Origin: Ilumatobacteraceae bacterium
GTDB lineage: Bacteria; Actinomycetota; Acidimicrobiia; Acidimicrobiales; Ilumatobacteraceae
Direction of reading: 5' to 3'
Assembly (NCBI GenBank): GCA_019090765.1
Contig: JAHRVJ010000064.1
Coordinates: forward strand, 1 to 8,598
Length of the DNA stretch: 8,598 nt
A program made the translations under genes and the position numbers. The notes under the pieces were generated by a model that saw only the letters and a list, made by a program, of their open reading frames with translations, was not told where the DNA came from and made no database searches. Positions 1-5,765 of this stretch are shown one piece after another (the first letter of the stretch is position 1; each line of letters opens with the position of its first letter).

Positions 1-1121
1 CCGAGGTTGATCCCGAGACCGCAGCTGCACACATCGCCGATGGCGCCCTAGTGCTTGATGTTCGCGAACCAGACGAGTACGAGGAAGGCGCACTTGAGGG
101 CGTCATTCACATCCCGCGTGGACACCTCGAAGCCCAGATCGAGAATCGGATCGCCGACAAGTCGTCGCAAATCGTTGTCTACTGTGCCGGGGGAGTGCGG
201 TCGGCGTTTGCGGCGCAAACACTCGAGGCGCTTGGCTTCTCCAACGTCGAATCAATGGAGGGCGGCTTCGGGCGCTGGAAGGACGAGGGGCGAGCGTGGA
301 AGCAGCCAGTGTCGCTAACTCCTGAACAGAACAACCGCTACAAGCGCCACTTACTGCTGCCCGAGGTGGGCACCGAAGGCCAGGTGAAGTTGCTCGACGC
401 CAAGGTGCTAATGCTCGGCGCTGGTGGCCTCGGTTCGCCAGCGGCGTTGTACCTCGCTGCAGCCGGAGTGGGCACGATCGGCGTCGTTGACATGGATGAT
501 GTTGATGCGTCAAACCTGCAGCGCCAGATATTGCACAACATCGATCGCATCGGTGATCGCAAGGTCGATTCCGCCAAGAAGACGCTCACCATGCTCAACC
601 CCGACGTAAACGTTGTCACCTACGACACGCGGCTCGACGCATCGAACATCATGAACATCATCGAGGGTTACGACGTGATCGTCGACGGCGCCGACAACTT
701 CCCGAGCCGCTATCTCCTCAACGATGCCAGCGTGAAGCTGGGTATCCCGGTGGTGCACGGTTCAATCTTTAGGTTCGAGGGCATGGTCAGCGTGTTCCAC
801 CCCACCGAGGGCCCGACATATCGCGACATGGTCCCCGAGCCTCCTCCTGCCGAGCTTGCGCCAAGCTGCGCCGAGGCCGGGGTGCTCGGTGTGCTGCCTG
901 GCATCATCGGTTCGATCCAGGCGCTCGAAACGATCAAGGTGATCCTCGGTCTCGGAGAGCCATTGATCGGTCGCATCCTCACTCTCGACACCACCGAAAT
1001 GGAGTTCCGGGTTTTCAACCTGCGACCCGATCCGGCCAACGAAGTCACCTACGCCAATCGTGACCGCATCGAGATCCGCGAACTCGACGGATTGTGTGCG
1101 CCCGGCCTCGCGGCGCACTGA
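1..1121 (+). CDS. moeB: Rhodanese-MoeB fusion: adenylyltransferase/sulfurtransferase (5' end outside window)
   Basis: An E1-like enzyme that adenylates the C-terminal glycine of a small sulfur-carrier protein (MoaD/ThiS type) and passes sulfur to it, for molybdopterin or related thio-cofactors. The frame is open from base 3 with no stop, and the rhodanese fold is already under way (LDVREPDEY at about 54-80), so the start lies upstream. The rhodanese active-site loop is CAGGVRS, with the Cys codon at 183-185. The adenylating domain follows from about 318: the nucleotide loop GAGGLGSP at 417-440, then DMDDVDASNLQRQ, DGADNF, and the Cys of PSCAEAGVLG at 867-869, which aligns with the transfer cysteine of MOCS3/Uba4. 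The two CxxC zinc pairs of E. coli MoeB are absent: TYRD replaces the first and RPDPANEV stands at the second. Mycobacterial MoeZ is similar in this. The rhodanese domain precedes MoeB here, whereas MoeZ and MOCS3 carry it at the C-terminus; some proteobacterial MoeB proteins share the N-terminal order. It converges with the next gene, 15 bp away. Confidence 0.9.
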   Translation, partial: EVDPETAAAHIADGALVLDVREPDEYEEGALEGVIHIPRGHLEAQIENRIADKSSQIVVYCAGGVRSAFAAQTLEALGFSNVESMEGGFGRWKDEGRAWKQPVSLTPEQNNRYKRHLLLPEVGTEGQVKLLDAKVLMLGAGGLGSPAALYLAAAGVGTIGVVDMDDVDASNLQRQILHNIDRIGDRKVDSAKKTLTMLNPDVNVVTYDTRLDASNIMNIIEGYDVIVDGADNFPSRYLLNDASVKLGIPVVHGSIFRFEGMVSVFHPTEGPTYRDMVPEPPPAELAPSCAEAGVLGVLPGIIGSIQALETIKVILGLGEPLIGRILTLDTTEMEFRVFNLRPDPANEVTYANRDRIEIRELDGLCAPGLAAH

Positions 1122-1136
1122 CTCGGTCTGGCGAAC

Positions 1137-1958
1137 TCAGCCTGGCTCGGTGAGCACCGTTCTCTCGACCCGGTCGCGTTGTTCGCGTTCTTGTACCGCG
1201 ACACCCACTAGTACGAGCGCGATCCCAGCGAGCTCGACTCCCGACGGGCGTTGATCGAGGGCAACCCAGCCAATGAACGCCGCGGTAACCGGCAATAGGG
1301 CGAGGAGCAGGGAGAACCGTCGAATCGGGATGCGGCGCATGGTGAATTGGTCGATGCCATAACCAATCGCGTTGGAGAACACCCCAACAAGTAAGCACAG
1401 TGCCAGCAGTGTTGGGGATAGCCAGACCGGCCCGCTCCAGGGCGCGCCGATTGGTGTGGTTGCGATGGCTCCGATCGCCAGACCGATTCCCAGGCCGGCG
1501 ACGCCTCGGTCGAGTTGGGCGACACGTGAACCAATCACTATGTACGCAGCCCACAGCGCCGATGCCAGCAGAATGAAGAACAAGCCAAGGGCATTGCCTT
1601 CGACCTCTGTGCCACCCAACACCAGCACTCCGGCCACTGCGAAGATGAGGGCGACCGCATTTCGGCCGGACCGAGTGGCGACCGCGGCCACCGTGATCGG
1701 CCCGATGAACTCGATTGCCACTGCTTTGCCGAGGTCGATGCGATCAATACCGAGGTAGAAGAAGGTGTTCATCAGCGCTGTGGCGATCCCGAACATGCCC
1801 GCCGCAATGAGTTGTTCGCGGGTCCACCCGTGCCGCCAGCCGCGTGACACGATGAGCAGCGCGATCGCCGCGCCAATCACCCTGAACCAAGCCACGGTTT
1901 GAGGTTCGACCTCGTCGAACAGCACGACGGCGATGGCCGCACCGGCGTACTGGGCCAC
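1137..1958 (-). CDS. EamA/DMT-family exporter, RhtA-like
   Basis: An inner-membrane drug/metabolite transporter with two EamA halves and about ten hydrophobic segments. The segment LMNTFFYLGIDRIDL, followed by GKAVAIEFIGPITVA, closely parallels the GMNYLFYLSIQTVPLGIAVALEF region of E. coli RhtA as I remember it. Export of threonine, homoserine or a related amino acid is therefore a reasonable guess, not a demonstrated function. The GTG at 1958 is the first standard start codon in frame and gives 273 aa, but it falls inside the first membrane helix. The frame stays open upstream to a stop at 2067-2069, and the residues before the GTG (PEALFVLSAVAQYAGAAIAV) complete an RhtA-like helix 1. No in-frame ATG, GTG or TTG exists there; CTG at 2000 or 2033 and ATC at 2012 are the alternatives. 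The C-terminal tail is charged (QEREQRDRVERT), as expected for a cytosolic end. The gene is divergent from the RidA gene. Confidence 0.87.
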   Translation of the reverse strand: MAQYAGAAIAVVLFDEVEPQTVAWFRVIGAAIALLIVSRGWRHGWTREQLIAAGMFGIATALMNTFFYLGIDRIDLGKAVAIEFIGPITVAAVATRSGRNAVALIFAVAGVLVLGGTEVEGNALGLFFILLASALWAAYIVIGSRVAQLDRGVAGLGIGLAIGAIATTPIGAPWSGPVWLSPTLLALCLLVGVFSNAIGYGIDQFTMRRIPIRRFSLLLALLPVTAAFIGWVALDQRPSGVELAGIALVLVGVAVQEREQRDRVERTVLTEPG

Positions 1959-2055
1959 CGCCGACAGAACGAATAGCGCCTCCGGCTGGGCCGTGTTCAG
2001 CCACCTGGCGATGGGATTTGGCCGCTGGCTCAGGTTAACAATCCGCGGCTGGACA

Positions 2056-2087
2056 TCGTTGGCAGGCTAGCTCTCACGTCGTTGGCA
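2056..2087. repeat. 9-bp direct repeat TCGTTGGCA, 23 bp apart
   Basis: Identical copies lie at 2056-2064 and 2079-2087, in the gap between the divergent exporter and RidA genes. Each copy contains TTGGCA, which resembles a -35 box, but the distance to the RidA -10 candidate (27 bp from the second copy) is too long for a normal promoter. A tandem operator about two helical turns apart is possible. The match is short and could be chance. Confidence 0.3.
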
Positions 2088-2114
2088 ATTCCGAGCGTTG
2101 CGGGGCGGTGGTCG

Positions 2115-2120
2115 TAGCAT
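2115..2120 (+). promoter_or_regulatory. -10-like TAGCAT placed for a leaderless RidA transcript
   Basis: TAGCAT fits the TANNNT -10 pattern and ends 6 nt before the ATG at 2127. Transcription would therefore begin at or next to the start codon. No Shine-Dalgarno sequence precedes this ATG, which is consistent with leaderless translation, common in actinobacteria. No convincing -35 box is seen at 17 bp. Confidence 0.45.
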
Positions 2121-2126
2121 TCAGAG

Positions 2127-2507
2127 ATGTCCGAGATTCGACCGGAATCGATCGCTCCACCTGCCGCCAACTACGCCCACGCCGTGCTGACTGAGTCGGC
2201 CACCCGGTGGCTACATACTTCGGGTGTTGTTCCTGTAGACGGAAACGGGTCGACTCCTGACGGCATTGCCGAGCAGGCGGAGGTCGTGTGGGCGAACCTC
2301 GCTGCGATCCTCACCGACGCCAACATGGCGCCGAGCGACATCGTTTCGGTCACCACCTACGTAGTTGTCGGGGAAGCGCTCGGCCCGGTAATGGCCGCTC
2401 GTGACAGCGCCCTGGACGGACATCGCGCGGCGTCGACGTTGGTGACGGTTCCGGCCTTGGCCCGACCCGAATGGCGGGTCGAAGTCGCCATCGTCGCAGC
2501 CAAATAG
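2127..2507 (+). CDS. RidA/YjgF family protein
   Basis: A small cytosolic protein of the Rid (YjgF/YER057c/UK114) family, whose archetype hydrolyses reactive enamine/imine intermediates such as 2-aminoacrylate formed by PLP enzymes. The length of 126 aa is normal. Family marks are the start SIAPPAANYAHAV, the strand and turn LHTSGVVPVDGNG (29-41), the helix QAEVVWANLAAILTDANM (50-67), DIVSVTTYVV (71-80), and the end LARPEWRVEVAIVAA. The arginine of RidA that holds the substrate carboxylate (Arg105 in E. coli numbering) seems to be missing: in ASTLVTV (102-108) the aligned position is a serine, with an Arg only at residue 100. This suggests an Arg-less Rid subfamily, for which imine deamination cannot be assumed. 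The ATG start has no Shine-Dalgarno sequence. The mutase gene begins 46 bp downstream on the same strand. Confidence 0.88.
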   Translation: MSEIRPESIAPPAANYAHAVLTESATRWLHTSGVVPVDGNGSTPDGIAEQAEVVWANLAAILTDANMAPSDIVSVTTYVVVGEALGPVMAARDSALDGHRAASTLVTVPALARPEWRVEVAIVAAK

Positions 2508-2540
2508 CGGCAGGATCAGGAAGACCCGCCGCGGCCGCAA

Positions 2541-2546
2541 TACGAT
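2541..2546 (+). promoter_or_regulatory. -10-like TACGAT placed for a leaderless mutase transcript
   Basis: TACGAT fits TANNNT and ends 7 nt before the ATG at 2554. The only purine-rich stretch nearby (AGGAAG at about 2518-2523) is some 30 nt from the ATG, too far to act as a ribosome-binding site. The spacing matches the element before the RidA gene. Either the mutase has its own leaderless promoter or it is read through from the RidA gene. Confidence 0.4.
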
Positions 2547-2553
2547 CCTCGAC

Positions 2554-4137
2554 ATGGCTGAGCCGAAGAACCTCCCGCAAACTGATTCTGGCATCGAGGT
2601 GCAACCTCTTTACGACGAAGCGTCGCTCGACGGGTGGGATGCCGATGCAATGCTGGGGGCGCCGGGCCAGCCGCCATACACCCGCGGTGTTTACTCGTCG
2701 ATGTATACCGGACGTCTCTGGACGATGCGCCAGTACTCGGGGTTCGGTAACGCCGAAGCAACAAACGAGCGCTTCAAATTTCTGCTGAACGCCGGCCAGA
2801 CAGGGCTGTCGTGTGCGTTCGACCTGCCGACACAAATGGGCTACGACTCTGATCACGGTCGCTCCGAAGGCGAGGTCGGCAAGGTTGGCGTAGCGATCGA
2901 CTCGATGGCCGACATGCGCTTGCTGCTGGCTGACCTGCCGCTCGACAAGGTTTCGACCTCGATGACCATCAACTCGACTGCAGCGATCTTGTTGTTGATG
3001 TACGAACTTGTCGCGGAAGAGAACGGCGTCGCTAGCGATCAGCTCAGCGGCACGATTCAGAACGATCTGCTCAAGGAGTACATCGCCCGAGGAACCTACG
3101 TCTATCCGCCGCGACCGTCGATGCGGGTCATCACCGACATCTTCGGATACTGCGCTGAGAACATTCCAAACTGGAACACGATCTCGATTTCGGGTTATCA
3201 CATTCGCGAAGCCGGGTCGACCGCCGTGCAGGAGATCGCGTTCACTCTGGCCAACGCCATTGCCTATGTGCAAGCGGCGATCGATGCAGGTCTCGATGTT
3301 GACGATTTCGCACCGCGTCTGTCGTTTTTCTGGAACGGACACAACAACTTCTTCGAGGAAGTAGCGAAGTTCCGTGCCAGTCGTCGGATGTGGCACCGCA
3401 TCATGACCGAGCGGTTCGGAGCGAAGAATCCGAAGTCGTCGATGCTCCGATTCCATACGCAGACCGGTGGTTCCACGCTGACCGCTCAACAGCCAATGAA
3501 CAACGTTGTCCGCGTCGGTCTGCAAGCTCTCGCAGCCGTGCTTGGCGGCACCCAGAGCTTGCACACCAACGGATACGACGAGGCGCTGAGCTTGCCCACT
3601 GAGGAAGCGGCTCGGATGGCGCTGCGAACACAGCAGATCATCGGCTACGAGTCGGGTGTCGTCGATACTCCCGACCCGCTTGCCGGCTCCTACTTCGTCG
3701 AGTCGCTGACCGACGAAGTTGAACAGTTGGCATGGGAGTACATCGAACGGATCGACGATATGGGTGGTGCTGTTGATGCCATCGAAGCGGGTTTCCAGAT
3801 GGACGAGATCGAACAGTCTGCCTACGACTACACCAAGTCGATCGACGACGACGAGAGAGTGGTAGTGGGGGTCAATAAGTTCACGATGGACGGCGAACCT
3901 GAACCCACCTTGTTTCCGATTGACCCGGATCTCGAAGGAAACCAGGTGGCGCGTCTCAAGGCTTACAAGGCAGACCGCGACTCGGCCGCCGTGGAATCCG
4001 CTTTGGCTTCGGTGAAGGCCACGGCCGAGGGAAGTGACAATCTTCTTCACAGTATGAAAGATGCGCTTCGCGCTGACGCCACCTTGGGCGAAATCAGCGA
4101 CGCGTTGCGCGAAGTGTTTGGGGTCTACACACCATGA
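2554..4137 (+). CDS. Adenosylcobalamin-dependent acyl-CoA mutase, large subunit (methylmalonyl-CoA mutase type)
   Basis: The substrate-binding (TIM barrel) subunit of a B12-dependent carbon-skeleton mutase, probably interconverting methylmalonyl-CoA and succinyl-CoA. Against the Propionibacterium enzyme as I recall it, the CoA/substrate motif YSSMYTGRLWTMRQYSGFG (47-65) and GTIQNDLLKEYIARGTYVYP (166-185) are conserved. Tyr61 aligns with Tyr89 and Arg179 with Arg207, the pair that grips the free carboxylate. His216 in SISGYH aligns with catalytic His244. Isobutyryl-CoA mutase has Phe and Gln at the first two sites, so a dicarboxylic substrate is favoured. The protein ends after ALREVFGVYTP at 527 aa, where full-length enzymes go on into the cobalamin domain with its DxHxxG motif. 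A separate small B12-binding subunit is therefore needed, and none is encoded in this window. The TGA overlaps the next start (ATGA), so translation of the two is coupled. Confidence 0.93.
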   Translation: MAEPKNLPQTDSGIEVQPLYDEASLDGWDADAMLGAPGQPPYTRGVYSSMYTGRLWTMRQYSGFGNAEATNERFKFLLNAGQTGLSCAFDLPTQMGYDSDHGRSEGEVGKVGVAIDSMADMRLLLADLPLDKVSTSMTINSTAAILLLMYELVAEENGVASDQLSGTIQNDLLKEYIARGTYVYPPRPSMRVITDIFGYCAENIPNWNTISISGYHIREAGSTAVQEIAFTLANAIAYVQAAIDAGLDVDDFAPRLSFFWNGHNNFFEEVAKFRASRRMWHRIMTERFGAKNPKSSMLRFHTQTGGSTLTAQQPMNNVVRVGLQALAAVLGGTQSLHTNGYDEALSLPTEEAARMALRTQQIIGYESGVVDTPDPLAGSYFVESLTDEVEQLAWEYIERIDDMGGAVDAIEAGFQMDEIEQSAYDYTKSIDDDERVVVGVNKFTMDGEPEPTLFPIDPDLEGNQVARLKAYKADRDSAAVESALASVKATAEGSDNLLHSMKDALRADATLGEISDALREVFGVYTP

Positions 4138-4889
4138 GCAACGTCGGCACTGATGCGGGCAGTGGGAGTTACGACATCGAGTTTTTCTGGGATCCGGTAT
4201 GTCCGTTTGCCTGGATCACATCGCGTTGGGTGGTCAAAGTCGCCGAGCAAACCGGCTACCGCGTCGACTGGCGATTCATCTCACTACGACTGCTGAACAA
4301 AGACAAGGATTATGCCGCCGAGTTCCCGCCCGAATACGAGCGCGGGCACACCGCCGGGCTGAGGTTCCTGCGGGTCGCTGCAGCAGTGCGGGCCGACCTC
4401 GGCCGCGAACCAATGGGAGCACTCGTTACCGCCTATGGCGAGAGCTTCTGGGATCAGCCTGAAGGCTCAACAATTCACGAGCGTCTGAGTACTACCGAAC
4501 ATACGCGGGAGGTGCTCGAAGCCGCGGGGGTGTCAACGGACTACGCGTCAGCGCTTGATGACACCTCGTTCGACAAGTTGCTCGATGACGAGTCCGAACT
4601 AGCGCTGTCGCGTACCGGTCGTGACGTCGGAACTCCGATCATCACCTTTCAACCTCCCGACGGAGTTTCCTTCTTCGGTCCGGTAATTTCACGGGTCCCG
4701 TCTGACGAAGAATCGGTCATGCTGTGGGAAGCGGTAACCACGCTTGCAGCGTTCCCCGGCTTTGCAGAGATGAAGCGCAGCATGCGCGAGGTTCCCCAAC
4801 TGAATCTGCTCGGCGGTGAGACGGCCGAACCTGAACAAGAAGACTGGACGGGCGGTCACCGCGTTGGCCACCTGGCCAGCGACAAATAA
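4134..4889 (+). CDS. DsbA-family protein related to mycothiol-dependent nitroreductase Rv2466c, with CPFA active site
   Basis: A thioredoxin-fold protein of the DsbA/FrnE type. It resembles Mycobacterium tuberculosis Rv2466c along its length: FFWDPVCPFAWITSRWV (17-33) against the CPWCWITSRW region, VGTPII with the cis-proline at 168, FFGPVISRVP (180-189), LWEAVTTLAAFPGF (197-210) and a final KRSMREVPQL. The active site is changed: Cys23 is present, but the resolving cysteine is Ala26 (codon GCC at 4209-4211). Cys23 is the only cysteine in 251 aa, so no internal disulfide can form; a mixed disulfide with mycothiol or a non-redox role is more likely. There is no signal peptide, which points to the cytoplasm. 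The ATG overlaps the mutase stop by 4 nt, and the best upstream ribosome-binding candidate is a weak GGGG. The tail from residue 225 is acidic, low in complexity and longer than in Rv2466c. The function is unknown beyond the family. Confidence 0.85.
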   Translation: MSNVGTDAGSGSYDIEFFWDPVCPFAWITSRWVVKVAEQTGYRVDWRFISLRLLNKDKDYAAEFPPEYERGHTAGLRFLRVAAAVRADLGREPMGALVTAYGESFWDQPEGSTIHERLSTTEHTREVLEAAGVSTDYASALDDTSFDKLLDDESELALSRTGRDVGTPIITFQPPDGVSFFGPVISRVPSDEESVMLWEAVTTLAAFPGFAEMKRSMREVPQLNLLGGETAEPEQEDWTGGHRVGHLASDK

Positions 4890-4984
4890 CTGCTTCGCCA
4901 CTCAGATTCGTTCAAGAGCGATTTGCGCCAGGGCAACCAACTCGGCTTCGGCCGCGCCGACCCCTTCACTGATTCGATCGAGTG

Positions 4985-5032
4985 GTGGTTATCAGCACCA
5001 TGGATCCCGCGCCTCTGTCCTTCGGTAACCAC
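4985..5032. other. Inverted repeat GTGGTTA/TAACCAC in convergent gap
   Basis: The 7-bp perfect arms at 4985-4991 and 5026-5032 can be extended inward by one wobble and one G-C pair, leaving a loop of about 30 nt. It lies after the mutase/DsbA operon and before the end of thrH. No U-tract follows. It may help end or protect the transcript. The remainder of 4890-5064 shows no gene. Confidence 0.25.
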
Positions 5033-5038
5033 GGCGGC

Positions 5039-5067
5039 TAGCTCCGCTCCGGCTCGCCGAGGAGCTA
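5039..5067. terminator. Hairpin between convergent operons, possible bidirectional terminator
   Basis: The perfect arms TAGCTCC (5039-5045) and GGAGCTA (5061-5067) enclose an inner CGG/CCG stem with a CTCG loop. On the minus strand the stem begins with the TAG stop codon of thrH (5067-5065). Neither strand has a U-run after the stem, so this is not a classical intrinsic terminator. Its place between two converging operons is the main argument for a termination or RNA-end role. Confidence 0.4.
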
Positions 5068-5700
5068 AAACTCGGCTGTAATCGCCTCAAACAACTCTTC
5101 GTAGGTGTCCAGTGCCCGGAATTGGGGGAACTCGGCAATCACATTGGCAGGGGCATGGAAGAGGAATCCGGCATCGGCCTCGGTGAGCATGGTCGTGTCG
5201 TTGTAGCTGTCGCCTGCCGCGATGACCTTGTAGTTGAGGCCGTGGAACGCCTCGACCGAGCGCTGCTTTTGGTTTGGTTGACGCAGCCGGTAGTCGATGA
5301 TGCGATTGTCTTCGACAACGAGGCGGTGACAGAACACCGCAGGCCACCCAAGCTGAGCCATGAGTGGTCGGGCGAATTGTTCAAACGTGTCAGAGAGAAT
5401 GATCACTTGGGTGGTGGCGCGGAGTGCATCGAGGAAGTTCTTCGCCCCGTCGAGCGGTTGGAGACCGGCAATGACCTCGGAGATCAGCGACATGCTCAGC
5501 CCATGCTCGACCAGCAGATCGAGCCGGTAACGCATCAGCACGTCGTAGTCGGGTTCGTCGCGGGTCGTTCGGAGGAGGCCCTCAACGCCAGTTCGTTCGG
5601 CAACGGCGACCCAGATTTCGGGAACGAGCACGCCTTCCAGGTCGAGAGTCACCAGCGTCTGGCGCGGGTCGTTGACCGGTGATTCGGATTGAGACGTCAC
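5065..5700 (-). CDS. thrH: ThrH: phosphoserine phosphatase/homoserine phosphotransferase
   Basis: A HAD-superfamily enzyme. Pseudomonas ThrH dephosphorylates phosphoserine and can transfer the phosphate to homoserine, linking serine and threonine synthesis. The match to Pseudomonas ThrH is strong across the protein: LDLEGVLVPEIWVAVAERTG, DEPDYDVLMRYRL, VIILSDTFEQF, the LRQPNQKQRSV stretch, and VIAAGDSYNDTTML. HAD motif I gives Asp20 and Glu22, motif II Ser103, and motif IV Asp164 and Asp168. The start chosen is GTG at 5700, giving 211 aa against about 205 in Pseudomonas. A second GTG at 5652 would begin just before the first strand. The frame is open back to 5880, but that stretch is arginine-rich, overlaps the end of the nitroreductase gene and does not resemble ThrH. 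GAGAAT lies 6 nt before the GTG and could be a weak leaderless -10. The gene follows the nitroreductase by 65 bp on the same strand, and co-transcription is likely. Confidence 0.9.
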   Translation of the reverse strand: MTSQSESPVNDPRQTLVTLDLEGVLVPEIWVAVAERTGVEGLLRTTRDEPDYDVLMRYRLDLLVEHGLSMSLISEVIAGLQPLDGAKNFLDALRATTQVIILSDTFEQFARPLMAQLGWPAVFCHRLVVEDNRIIDYRLRQPNQKQRSVEAFHGLNYKVIAAGDSYNDTTMLTEADAGFLFHAPANVIAEFPQFRALDTYEELFEAITAEF

Positions 5701-5765
5701 GCCACCATTCTCGCAGCGTTCCGTGGCAACTCCGAAAAGCTGACGCCGGATGGCTGGAATCGGGC

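Noticed and set aside
1122..1136. Terminator between the convergent moeB-like and exporter genes
   Set aside because: Only 15 bp, and the repeated CTCGG is a direct repeat, not an inverted one; no stem could be built.
1372..1758. 128-codon plus-strand frame opposite the exporter
   Set aside because: It is a shadow of the membrane protein on the other strand; its Pro/Ser/Ala/Thr-rich sequence has no motif.
2508..2553. Possible terminator between the RidA and mutase genes (GCGGCCGC self-complementary run)
   Set aside because: The complementary bases leave no loop and there is no U-tract; it is more likely just GC-rich spacer.
2350..4050. 566-codon open frame on the minus strand opposite the mutase gene
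   Set aside because: It is Arg/His/Val-rich with no recognisable domain, and lies opposite an unmistakable mutase. It is a codon-bias shadow of GC-rich coding DNA.
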